From the NCBI RefSeq assembly GCF_006716065.1, contig NZ_VFOL01000001.1:3224001-3288000 (forward strand): 64,000 nt of DNA, read 5' to 3'. Shown here one piece after another: positions 56,969 through 64,000 of this stretch. Source of the DNA: Salinispora arenicola (GTDB lineage: Bacteria; Actinomycetota; Actinomycetes; Mycobacteriales; Micromonosporaceae). A model generated the notes under the pieces. It was given only the letters and a program-made list of their open reading frames with translations. It was not told where the DNA came from and made no database searches. The position numbers were made by a program, and so were the translations under genes. Position 1 is the first letter of the stretch, and each line of letters begins with the position of its first letter.

Positions 56969-57522
56969 GTCCGGGCCAGGCGGTTCCCAAGAGGTGCTGT
57001 GGCCGGGGCGGCAGGCCCCTGGAATGCGGCGAACGCGAGTCACCGCGCCTCGGTGCGCCGGATTCCTCGCCGTCCGACCGGCGTACCGGGTCCGTTGACG
57101 TCTGCCGGTCGGTAAGCCAGCTCGGGAAGTCGTACGACAGCGGCCGCGTGTCCGTTTCCACCCGCCCGTCGGAAGGCTGACCCGCGGAGCCGGCGTCGAG
57201 TGGCGGCGTGCCCGCCACCCTGCGAACGAGCAGCCAGGGAGCGAATGGATCACCGCTCGAACTCCGTCCAGGTAGTGGCGTTCGTGGCATCGGGCCTGCT
57301 TGGAGTGCTGTTACGGTGCGGGTCGCATTGGCGTTCGTATTCGTAACGGTTTGACAAGCGTGGCTTCGAGGGCTTCCGGGATCGTTTATCAACCCAGTAC
57401 GCTCCGCCATCACGAGCCGTAGCAGGTGTGCGGGCTCACACCGAGGTGAAGGCTGCCGTCCTGGTGCGGTCGGCGCTGCCTTGGGTCGTGCCTGACCCTG
57501 CATCTGGAGGAGGTCTATAGCC
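56969..57522. other. Intergenic region before the liv operon
   Basis: About 550 bp with no gene on either strand that I believe. A TTGACA (57351-57356) lies in a less GC-rich stretch, but no matching -10 at 17 bp spacing is obvious. GGAGGAGG at about 57505 is the livK ribosome site. A long untranslated leader is possible. Confidence 0.45.
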
Positions 57523-58674
57523 GTGAGGCGTATGTACGTACGGGCGCTCGGCGCCATCGGGTTGTCGGCAGCCCTGTTTGCCGCGGCGGGCTGCCAGGCG
57601 TCGGAGGACGACAGTGCTGGCGGCAACGGCGACTGCGGTGGCAAGATCGCCATTTTCGGTGCCTTCAGCGGCCCGAACTCAGGTCTGGTGATCCCGTCGC
57701 TCAACGGCGCCAAGCTCGCTGCGAAGCAGCACAACGAGGCGAACCCGGACTGCGAGGTCACCCTGCAGGAGTTCGACACCCAGGGCGACCCGACCCAGGC
57801 CACGCCGGTCGCGAACCAGGTCGTCAACGACGAGAGCTTCCTGGGCGTCATCGGTGGTGCGTTCTCTGGTGAGAGCAAGGCGACGATGGACGTCTACGAG
57901 GCTGCCGGCATGGTGATGGTGAGCCCGTCGGCGACCGCGATCGAGCTGACCGCCGGCGGCAACAAGGTGTTCCACCGGGTGGTCGGTAACGACGGCACCC
58001 AGGGTGCTGCCGCCGCCGTCTACTTCCGGGATGTCGTGCAGGCCAAGAAGGTCTTCGTGATCAATGACGGCACCACCTACGGTGCCGGTATCGCCGAGGA
58101 GTTGACCAAGGCCCTCGGTGACCTGGCCGCTGGTACCGACCAGGTCCAGGAGAAGCAGGTCAACTTCGCGGCCACCATCTCGAAGATCAAGGCCGCCGCG
58201 CCGGACGCGGTCGCCTACGGCGGCTACACGAACGAGGCGGCTCCGCTGCTGAAGCAGATGCGGGAGGCCGGTCTGACGACGACCTTCCTCGGCTTCGACG
58301 GCCTGTACGACCCGGCCTTCCCGGAGGGCGCCGGCACCAGTGCCAATGGTGCGATCGTGACCTGCCCGTGCCTGCCTGCGGACAAGGCCGGCGGCTCCTT
58401 CACGGCCGACTTCGAGAAGGAGTACGGCGGACCGCCCGGATCCTACGGTGCCGAGGGCTTCGACGCCGCGAACGTGCTGATCGAGGGCCTGGCCGAGGGC
58501 AACACTACGCGCGAGAAGCTGCTGGCGTGGGTCGACGCCTACGACAAGGAGGGGGTCTCGAAGTACCTCAAGTTCGCCGACACCGGTGACGTGGACGAGT
58601 CCCGGGTGGTGATTTGGGCCTACGAGGTCAAGGACGGCGCGATCACGGCCCAGCAGGAGATCAAGCTCAGCTGA
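57523..58674 (+). CDS. livK: Branched-chain amino acid ABC transporter, substrate-binding lipoprotein
   Basis: 383 residues. The lipobox FAAAGC at about residue 24 makes it a lipoprotein, matured by Lgt and LspA also encoded in this window. The body is a type I periplasmic-binding fold: IAIFGAFSGPNSGLVIPSLNG, PVANQVVNDESFLGVIGGAF and VVGNDGTQGAAAAVY. It captures leucine, isoleucine, valine or a related amide at the cell surface. A strong GGAGGAGG precedes GTG 57523. Confidence 0.93.
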   Translation: MRRMYVRALGAIGLSAALFAAAGCQASEDDSAGGNGDCGGKIAIFGAFSGPNSGLVIPSLNGAKLAAKQHNEANPDCEVTLQEFDTQGDPTQATPVANQVVNDESFLGVIGGAFSGESKATMDVYEAAGMVMVSPSATAIELTAGGNKVFHRVVGNDGTQGAAAAVYFRDVVQAKKVFVINDGTTYGAGIAEELTKALGDLAAGTDQVQEKQVNFAATISKIKAAAPDAVAYGGYTNEAAPLLKQMREAGLTTTFLGFDGLYDPAFPEGAGTSANGAIVTCPCLPADKAGGSFTADFEKEYGGPPGSYGAEGFDAANVLIEGLAEGNTTREKLLAWVDAYDKEGVSKYLKFADTGDVDESRVVIWAYEVKDGAITAQQEIKLS

Positions 58675-58683
58675 GCCAGGATG

Positions 58684-58723
58684 ACCGTCGCGCGGCCGGG
58701 GCTTTCCCCGGCCGCGCGACGGT
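58684..58723 (+). terminator. Perfect 18-bp hairpin between livK and livH
   Basis: An 18-bp GC-rich perfect stem (58684-58701 with 58706-58723) and a CTTT loop, with no T tract. It probably attenuates transcription or protects the livK mRNA 3' end, giving excess binding protein over permease. Confidence 0.8.
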
Positions 58724-58741
58724 GCCAAGGGGGAGAAACCC

Positions 58742-59716
58742 GTGAATTTCGATGCCTTGTTCGGCGACCTAGCCCAGCACACTGTTGACGGCTTGTCCAA
58801 AGGGGCCATCTACGCCCTGGTCGCGCTGGGATACACACTTGTCTACGGTGTGCTCCGTCTGATCAACTTCGCGCACTCCGAGATCTTCATGGTCGGTACC
58901 TTCGCGATCCTCGGTGCCTGGTCGTTGCTCGGGGTGGGCGACACGCCCTCGATCGGGATGGCGATTGTCTACCTGCTCATCGGTCTGGTGGTTGGTGCCT
59001 TGGCTTCGGGTGCCACCGCACTGACCGTCGAAAGGGTCGCCTACCGGCGACTACGTCGGATGAACGCACCGCCACTGATCTTCCTGATCACCGCAATCGG
59101 CCTCTCGCTTGTTCTCGTGGAGATCTACGCGCTGTGGATGGCGGGATTCTTCTCCGGCCGCGGCTTCAGCGAGAACCGACTCGTGATCGGAATCCCGGCG
59201 CTACTGAAGCAGGAGACAGTGATCTCGGTGGCTGGCGCCGACATCACTAACGTGCAGATCATCATGGTGGTGTCGGCCCTCGTGATGCTCTACGGGTTGG
59301 ACCAGTTCATCAACCGGACACGGTACGGGCGTGGGGTGCGGGCTGTGGCGCAGAGCCCGGACACCGCCGCGCTGATGGGGGTGCACCAGGACCGCGTGAT
59401 CATGTTGGTCTTCGTCCTGGGTGGTCTGATGGCCGGTGCCGCCGCCCTGCTGTGGAACATGCGGTACGGGATCACCAAGTTCGACATCGGGTTCGTAGTC
59501 GGGCTGAAGGCGTTCACCGCCGCGGTGCTTGGCGGCATCGGCAATCTCCGTGGCGCGTTGCTCGGGGGCCTGCTGCTTGGCGTCATCGAGGTGTACGCGG
59601 CGACGTTGACCCGATCGACCTGGGAGGACGTGGCCGCCTTCGTGGTGCTCGTGGTGGTGCTGATCTTCCGCCCGACCGGCCTGCTCGGTGAGTCTCTCGG
59701 AAAGGCGAGGGCATGA
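58742..59716 (+). CDS. livH: Branched-chain amino acid ABC permease LivH
   Basis: 324 residues with eight or so hydrophobic segments. LivH-family blocks are GLSKGAIYALVALGYTLVYG, RLINFAHSEIFMVG and the C-terminal FTAAVLGGIGNLRGALLGGL that contacts the ATPase. The start is GTG 58742 after GGGGGAGAAA. The stop overlaps livM by four bases. Confidence 0.94.
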   Translation: MNFDALFGDLAQHTVDGLSKGAIYALVALGYTLVYGVLRLINFAHSEIFMVGTFAILGAWSLLGVGDTPSIGMAIVYLLIGLVVGALASGATALTVERVAYRRLRRMNAPPLIFLITAIGLSLVLVEIYALWMAGFFSGRGFSENRLVIGIPALLKQETVISVAGADITNVQIIMVVSALVMLYGLDQFINRTRYGRGVRAVAQSPDTAALMGVHQDRVIMLVFVLGGLMAGAAALLWNMRYGITKFDIGFVVGLKAFTAAVLGGIGNLRGALLGGLLLGVIEVYAATLTRSTWEDVAAFVVLVVVLIFRPTGLLGESLGKARA

Positions 59717-60885
59717 CAGAGGCACTACGACACTTCAACGAGCGGCGCCGGCACGTGTTGGGGGGCATGGCCGACCGGTGGCGTGCGCTGCCCCGTTGGC
59801 AGCGTTGGCTGACGGTACTTGCGGGGATCGCGTTCCTCTACTACCTACCGTTCCTCGGCGATATCCCGGGGACCAACCTGATCATCCCGGGGATCGACTG
59901 GTTCCGGACCGACTCCATCGATGGTGGATCGAACTGGGCCGGGGTGCTCTTCGTCTGCGCCCTGTATGTCCTGGTGGCCATCGGACTCAATGTCGTGATC
60001 GGGCTGGCCGGTCTGCTCGACCTTGGCTATGTCGGCTTCTACGCCGTGGGCGCGTACAGTGTGGCGCTTTTCGGCTCGGCCCAGTCGCCGGTGGTGCAGG
60101 CGTTGCAGCGGCAGTTCGGTCTGTCCCAGGACTGGGCGATCGCCTGGGCGATCTGCATCCCGATCGCGTTGGCCTTCTCCCTGGTCGCGGGCGTGCTGCT
60201 CGGTTGGCCCACGCTGCGGCTGCGCGGCGACTACCTGGCCATCGTGACGCTGGGTTTCGGCGAGATCATCCGTATCGTCGCGAAGAACTCGGCGTGGGCG
60301 GGCGAGGCGCAGGGCGTGCCCGGCATCCCCGGCCCGGAAGGCCCACCGTCGGCCGACAACACGGTGTTCGGGTTGCTCGACATCAAGCCCTGGTACTGGC
60401 TTGCCGTAACCGTGGTGTTGTTGATGGTCATGCTGGTCCGGCGGCTGGAGCACAGCCGGGTCGGGCGGTCGTGGCTGGCCATTCGGGAGGACGAGGACGC
60501 CGCCGCGGTGATGGGTGTCTATCCGTTCAAGTTCAAGCTGTGGGCGTTCGCGATCGGCGCGGCTCTGGGTGGGTTCTCCGGTCTGCTCTTCGCGAGCCGG
60601 TCGGCCTTCATCCAGCCGGAGACCTTCAACGTTCAGCTCTCCATCCTGTTCGTCGCGATGGTGGTGGTCGGCGGTTCCGGCAACATGGCGGGCGTCGCGC
60701 TCGGCGCGTTCCTGCTCGCGTATCTGCCGGAGCGGTTCCGAGACTTCGCGGAGTACCGGGTCCTCGCCTTCGGTCTAGCCTTGGTGCTCATCATGCTGCT
60801 GCGCCCGCAGGGTCTGCTGCCGAGTAGGCGGCGAACGCGCGAGCTACAGGACAGGGCGAAGGAGGCTCCGGTAAATGTTGCCTAG
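59713..60885 (+). CDS. livM: Branched-chain amino acid ABC permease LivM
   Basis: 390 residues. The LivM family blocks GLNVVIGLAGLLDLGYVGFY, PTLRLRGDYLAIVTLGFGEI and the Gly-rich VVVGGSGNMAGVALGAFLLA are intact. It pairs with LivH to form the membrane channel. A basic N-terminal region of about 45 residues precedes the first helix. It overlaps livG by 11 bases. Confidence 0.94.
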   Translation: MTEALRHFNERRRHVLGGMADRWRALPRWQRWLTVLAGIAFLYYLPFLGDIPGTNLIIPGIDWFRTDSIDGGSNWAGVLFVCALYVLVAIGLNVVIGLAGLLDLGYVGFYAVGAYSVALFGSAQSPVVQALQRQFGLSQDWAIAWAICIPIALAFSLVAGVLLGWPTLRLRGDYLAIVTLGFGEIIRIVAKNSAWAGEAQGVPGIPGPEGPPSADNTVFGLLDIKPWYWLAVTVVLLMVMLVRRLEHSRVGRSWLAIREDEDAAAVMGVYPFKFKLWAFAIGAALGGFSGLLFASRSAFIQPETFNVQLSILFVAMVVVGGSGNMAGVALGAFLLAYLPERFRDFAEYRVLAFGLALVLIMLLRPQGLLPSRRRTRELQDRAKEAPVNVA

Positions 60886-61798
60886 GCAGATGACGTCGCC
60901 CGAGGACGCCGCCTCCCGCGAGGTGTTGCTCGAGGTGGACAGGGTCACGCTTCGGTTCGGCGGGGTGGTGGCGCTCGATGACCTGAGTTTCGACCTCTAT
61001 CGGGGTGAGATCCTCGGGCTCATCGGTCCGAACGGCGCCGGAAAGACCACCTGCTTCAACGCCATGACCGGCGTATACCGACCGACCTCCGGCCAGGTTC
61101 GGTTCGACGGTCAGCAGGTGAGCGGACGGAAGCCGCACCGGATCAACCGGATGGGGATCGCCCGGACGTTCCAGAACATCCGGCTCTTCCCGGAGATGAC
61201 CGCGCTGGAGAACGTGCTGGTCGGTGCTGATTCTCAGCACCGCACGAGCGTGCTCGGTGCGCTGTTCCGGCTGTACCGGGTCAAGCCGAAGCCCGAGGAA
61301 CTGCCCACAGTCGACTCGACCAACGGGCTGGTGCGGTTCTGGCAGCGGGTCCGCCGGTCCTCGGCCAAGGTGTTCGGCATCTCGCGGCACACGCTCGAGG
61401 AACGTGCCGGTGAGCGTAAGGCGTGGGAACTGCTGCGGTTCGTCGGTATCGACGACCGTGGAAACGACCTGGCGCGTAACCTTCCGTACGGCTACCAACG
61501 CCGTCTGGAGATCGCCCGGGCGTTGGCGACCGAGCCGAAGCTGCTCTGCCTGGACGAGCCGGCTGCCGGGTTCAACCCGGCGGAGAAGGAGGAGCTGCTC
61601 AACCTCATCCGTAGGATCCGGGATCGCGGTTTCACGGTTCTGCTCATCGAGCACGACATGCGGCTCGTCATGGGCGTCACGGACCGGATCGTGGTGCTGG
61701 AGTTCGGGAAGAAGATCGCCGAGGGTACGCCCGCCGAGGTGCGAGACGACCCGAAGGTGATCGCGGCGTACCTGGGGGAGCCCGCAGATGCTGCTTGA
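60875..61798 (+). CDS. livG: Branched-chain amino acid ABC ATPase LivG
   Basis: 307 residues. Walker A GPNGAGKTT, the Q-loop ARTFQNIRLF, signature LPYGYQRRLEIARAL (Tyr in place of the more usual Gln before QRR), Walker B LLCLDEPAAGFNP and H-loop LIEHDMRLVM are seen. A region of about 40 extra residues (roughly 125-165) lies between the Q-loop and signature. ATG 60875 has AGGAGG upstream. Confidence 0.94.
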   Translation: MLPRQMTSPEDAASREVLLEVDRVTLRFGGVVALDDLSFDLYRGEILGLIGPNGAGKTTCFNAMTGVYRPTSGQVRFDGQQVSGRKPHRINRMGIARTFQNIRLFPEMTALENVLVGADSQHRTSVLGALFRLYRVKPKPEELPTVDSTNGLVRFWQRVRRSSAKVFGISRHTLEERAGERKAWELLRFVGIDDRGNDLARNLPYGYQRRLEIARALATEPKLLCLDEPAAGFNPAEKEELLNLIRRIRDRGFTVLLIEHDMRLVMGVTDRIVVLEFGKKIAEGTPAEVRDDPKVIAAYLGEPADAA

Positions 61799-62498
61799 GA
61801 TTGACAATCTGACCCTCCGGTACGGCCGGATCGAGGCGCTGCACGGGATCAGCCTGCATGTGAACGAAGGTGAGGTGGTCGCGCTCATCGGCGCGAACGG
61901 CGCCGGTAAGACCACCACCATGCGGGCGATCTCCGGACTCCGGCCAGTGAGCGAGGGGGCGATCCGGTTCAACGGTGAGGACATCACCAACCTCCGGGCT
62001 GACCTGCGGGTACGGCGGGGTATCTGCCAGGCGCCCGAGGGACGCGGCATCTTCCCGGGCATGACGGTGTTGGACAACCTCGACATGGGGGCGTACACCC
62101 GCCGAGACCACGCTGGGATCGCCGCTGACCTGGACCGGGTGTTCGAGTTGTTCCCTCGGCTGGCTGAGCGGCGTCGCCAGCAGGGGGGCACGCTCTCCGG
62201 CGGCGAACAGCAGATGCTCGCGGTCGGTCGGGCGTTGATGGCTCGGCCGAAGCTGCTGCTGCTGGACGAGCCGTCGATGGGGCTGGCCCCGATGATCATT
62301 CAGCAGATCTTCGACATCATCCTGGAGATCAACCAGCAGGGCACCACGATCCTGCTGGTGGAGCAGAATGCCCAGCAGGCGCTTTCCCGGGCGCACCGTG
62401 GGTACGTGTTGGAGACGGGCCAGATCGTCAAGGAGGGCACTGGCCAGGACCTGCTGCACGACCCGTCGGTGAAGGAGGCGTATCTCGGCGTGGCCTGA
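61788..62498 (+). CDS. livF: Branched-chain amino acid ABC ATPase LivF
   Basis: 236 residues, standard length. Walker A GANGAGKTT, signature LSGGEQQMLAVGRAL, Walker B LLLLDEPSMGLAP and H-loop LVEQNAQQALSRAH are complete; the Gln in LVEQN is normal for LivF. It completes the livKHMGF importer and overlaps livG by 11 bases. A strong terminator follows. Confidence 0.94.
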   Translation: MLLEIDNLTLRYGRIEALHGISLHVNEGEVVALIGANGAGKTTTMRAISGLRPVSEGAIRFNGEDITNLRADLRVRRGICQAPEGRGIFPGMTVLDNLDMGAYTRRDHAGIAADLDRVFELFPRLAERRRQQGGTLSGGEQQMLAVGRALMARPKLLLLDEPSMGLAPMIIQQIFDIILEINQQGTTILLVEQNAQQALSRAHRGYVLETGQIVKEGTGQDLLHDPSVKEAYLGVA

Positions 62499-62504
62499 CC
62501 GCGT

Positions 62505-62569
62505 GGCCACCGCGCCGGTGCGGTCGGTCGTCCCAGAACGGGACGGTCGGCCGCACCGGCGCGGTGGCC
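62505..62569 (+). terminator. Long GC-rich terminator hairpin after livF
   Basis: A 19-bp perfect outer stem and a 6-bp inner stem separated by a 5-by-5 internal loop, with a 5-nt apical loop, 6 bp after the livF stop. Confidence 0.85.
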
Positions 62570-62648
62570 GCCAACCGTGGTGGCCGGTCCCAGCGCTCCG
62601 ACCGGCGGCACGGCGCTGCCACTGCCCGGGTCTGTCGGCGGTACGGAC

Positions 62649-62654
62649 TAGAGT
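62649..62654 (+). promoter_or_regulatory. -10 element for leaderless polA
   Basis: TAGAGT ends 7 nt before GTG 62662. Confidence 0.6.
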
Positions 62655-62661
62655 CGCCACC

Positions 62662-64000
62662 GTGACAGCCACGAAGCCGCGCCTGCTCCTCGTTGACGGA
62701 CACTCCCTGGCATACCGGGCGTTCTTTGCCCTGCCGGTGGAGAACTTCTCCACCACGACGGGCCAACCGACCAACGCGGTCTACGGCTTCACCTCGATGT
62801 TGATCAACGTGTTGCGGGACGAGCGGCCAACGCACATCGCGGTGGCCTTTGACGTGTCCCGGCGTTCCTTCCGCACCGAGAAGTACGCGGCGTACAAGGC
62901 CGGCCGCAGTGAGACCCCGGCCGACTTCAAGGGCCAGGTCAGCCTGGTCAAGGAGATCTTGGCGGCGTTGCGCGTCCCGGCGGTGGAGCTGGAGGGCTAC
63001 GAGGCGGACGACGTGATTGCCACGCTCACCCGCCAGGCTCGCGAGCAGGGCATGTCGGTGCTGATCACCACCGGCGACCGGGACGCCTTCCAACTCGTCG
63101 ATGACGATGTCACCGTGCTCTACCCGCGGAAGGGCGTCTCCGACCTGGCCCGGATGGATCCGGCGGCGGTGACGGCGAAATACGGTGTACCCCCGGAGCT
63201 TTACCGGGACCTCGCCGCGCTGGTCGGCGAGACCAGTGACAACTTGCCCGGCATTCCGGGGGTCGGTCCGAAGACCGCCGCCAAGTGGATCACCACCTAC
63301 GGCGGGGTCGAGGGGATCGTGGCCCGGGCCGACGAGATCAAGGGTAAGGCCGGGGTCAATCTGCGGGAGCGTCTTGCCGATGTGATCCGTAACCACGAGA
63401 TCAACTGGCTGGTCGCCGACCTGGATCTGCCCTTGCGTCCAGAGGACACGCTCTGGGCCGGATGGGACCGGGAGGCGGTGCACCAGGTGTTCGACACCCT
63501 GGAGTTCCGTATCCTTCGCGACCGGCTCTACCAATACCTGGAGGCCGTCGAGCCGGAGGCCGAAGCGGGCTTTGACCTGGCCGGTGAGGTCCTCGTCGAG
63601 CCGGGGGCGCTCACCGTGTGGCTGGGCACGCACGCGACGGCGGGCACGCCGGTTGGCCTCGCCGTGACACTCGACACCGGCCCCAATCGACGGCACGTCG
63701 CCGGGGTGACCGGCATGGCGCTGGCGACCGCTGCCGGGGCGGGGGCGTGGTTCGACCCGGGCCGGCTCGAGGCCGCTGACGAGAGTGCCCTGGCCGGGTG
63801 GCTGGCTGATGAGACCCGACCAAAGGTGCTGCACGACAGCAAGCCGGCAGTGCTCGCGTTCGCCGCGCACGGGTGGTCGATCGAGGGCATCACCCGCGAC
63901 ACCCAGATCGCCGCCTACCTGGCCCGGCCCGACCAGCGATCCTACGATCTGGTCGACCTGGCCCTGCGGTACCTGCATCGGGAGTTGCGGGTCGATACGC
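62662..64000 (+). CDS. polA: DNA polymerase I (3' end outside window)
   Basis: The first 446 codons are present and the frame runs off the window. The 5'-3' exonuclease domain (about 1-300) is clear: LLLVDGHSLAYRAFFALP, AVAFDVSRRSFRTEKY, YEADDVIATLTRQA, LITTGDRDAFQLVDD and NLPGIPGVGPKTAAKWI. The start of the 3'-5' exonuclease-like domain follows (TVWLGTHATAG...DTQIAAYLARP); it lacks the expected Asp-x-Glu near its start, as in other actinobacterial Pol I, so proofreading is probably lost. GTG 62662 is used. Confidence 0.95.
   Translation, partial: MTATKPRLLLVDGHSLAYRAFFALPVENFSTTTGQPTNAVYGFTSMLINVLRDERPTHIAVAFDVSRRSFRTEKYAAYKAGRSETPADFKGQVSLVKEILAALRVPAVELEGYEADDVIATLTRQAREQGMSVLITTGDRDAFQLVDDDVTVLYPRKGVSDLARMDPAAVTAKYGVPPELYRDLAALVGETSDNLPGIPGVGPKTAAKWITTYGGVEGIVARADEIKGKAGVNLRERLADVIRNHEINWLVADLDLPLRPEDTLWAGWDREAVHQVFDTLEFRILRDRLYQYLEAVEPEAEAGFDLAGEVLVEPGALTVWLGTHATAGTPVGLAVTLDTGPNRRHVAGVTGMALATAAGAGAWFDPGRLEAADESALAGWLADETRPKVLHDSKPAVLAFAAHGWSIEGITRDTQIAAYLARPDQRSYDLVDLALRYLHRELRVDT

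Noticed and set aside
62428..63978. A 516-codon antisense frame opposite polA
   Set aside because: polA on the plus strand has clear exonuclease motifs; the antisense product is low-complexity.

Overview
The window is high-GC chromosomal DNA from an actinobacterium, most likely a member of the Micromonosporaceae (Micromonospora/Salinispora type). The grounds are the GTG-rich starts, the sepF-yggT-divIVA order, a PriA-type HisA, an ANTAR response regulator beside polA, an IdeR/DtxR-type iron box, and many leaderless promoters. It is almost entirely vertically inherited core metabolism. I see no prophage, insertion sequence, CRISPR array, toxin-antitoxin pair or biosynthetic megacluster.

Layout. 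(1) 1-5385: the end of a division/cell-wall cluster (sepF, yggT, divIVA, a zinc-finger-like membrane protein, DUF167, a DksA/TraR protein, lspA, rluD). (2) 5436-9595: a Pro-rich membrane protein, a ParA/MinD-like ATPase with an altered Walker A, a DUF2567-type membrane protein, and a convergent Lon-N-domain protein. (3) 9704-17136: histidine genes hisD-C-B-(small membrane protein)-H-(small membrane protein)-priA, an OhrR-like peroxide sensor with an oxidoreductase, then hisF. (4) 17187-29202: accessory-flavoured genes: a YczE/MocR divergent pair, LtrA, a TIGR03085-type protein, a heterodimeric ABC exporter whose two genes are joined by a 57-bp tandem repeat, an iron-regulated DUF2470-like gene, and an ABC-2 exporter with its TetR regulator. 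(5) 29327-36974: hisI-trpE-(trp membrane protein)-trpC-trpB-trpA-lgt. (6) 36986-44585: an FAD monooxygenase and gltBD. (7) 44764-49093: two secreted hydrolases flanking an ABC-2/XRE operon. (8) 49485-56968: pyk, tesB, a decayed gene, a HIT protein, an Rrf2 regulator with a TauE/SafE exporter, an Lrp regulator, an unusual tRNA and pdtaR. (9) 57523-64000: livKHMGF and the 5' part of polA.

How it fits together. His and Trp synthesis share phosphoribosyl chemistry. The priA product probably serves as both HisA and TrpF, since no trpF is seen. GltBD supplies glutamate nitrogen. At least eleven genes start 6-8 nt after a TANNNT -10 box, so much of this region is probably translated from leaderless mRNA.

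No wholly new system is evident. The observations most worth a second look are the in-frame 57-bp repeat linker between the ABC exporter genes, the asymmetric ABC ATP sites, the tRNA with anticodon CAA but a short variable region, the Walker A His variant, the large palindromic TetR operator, and the OhrR-oxidoreductase pair.
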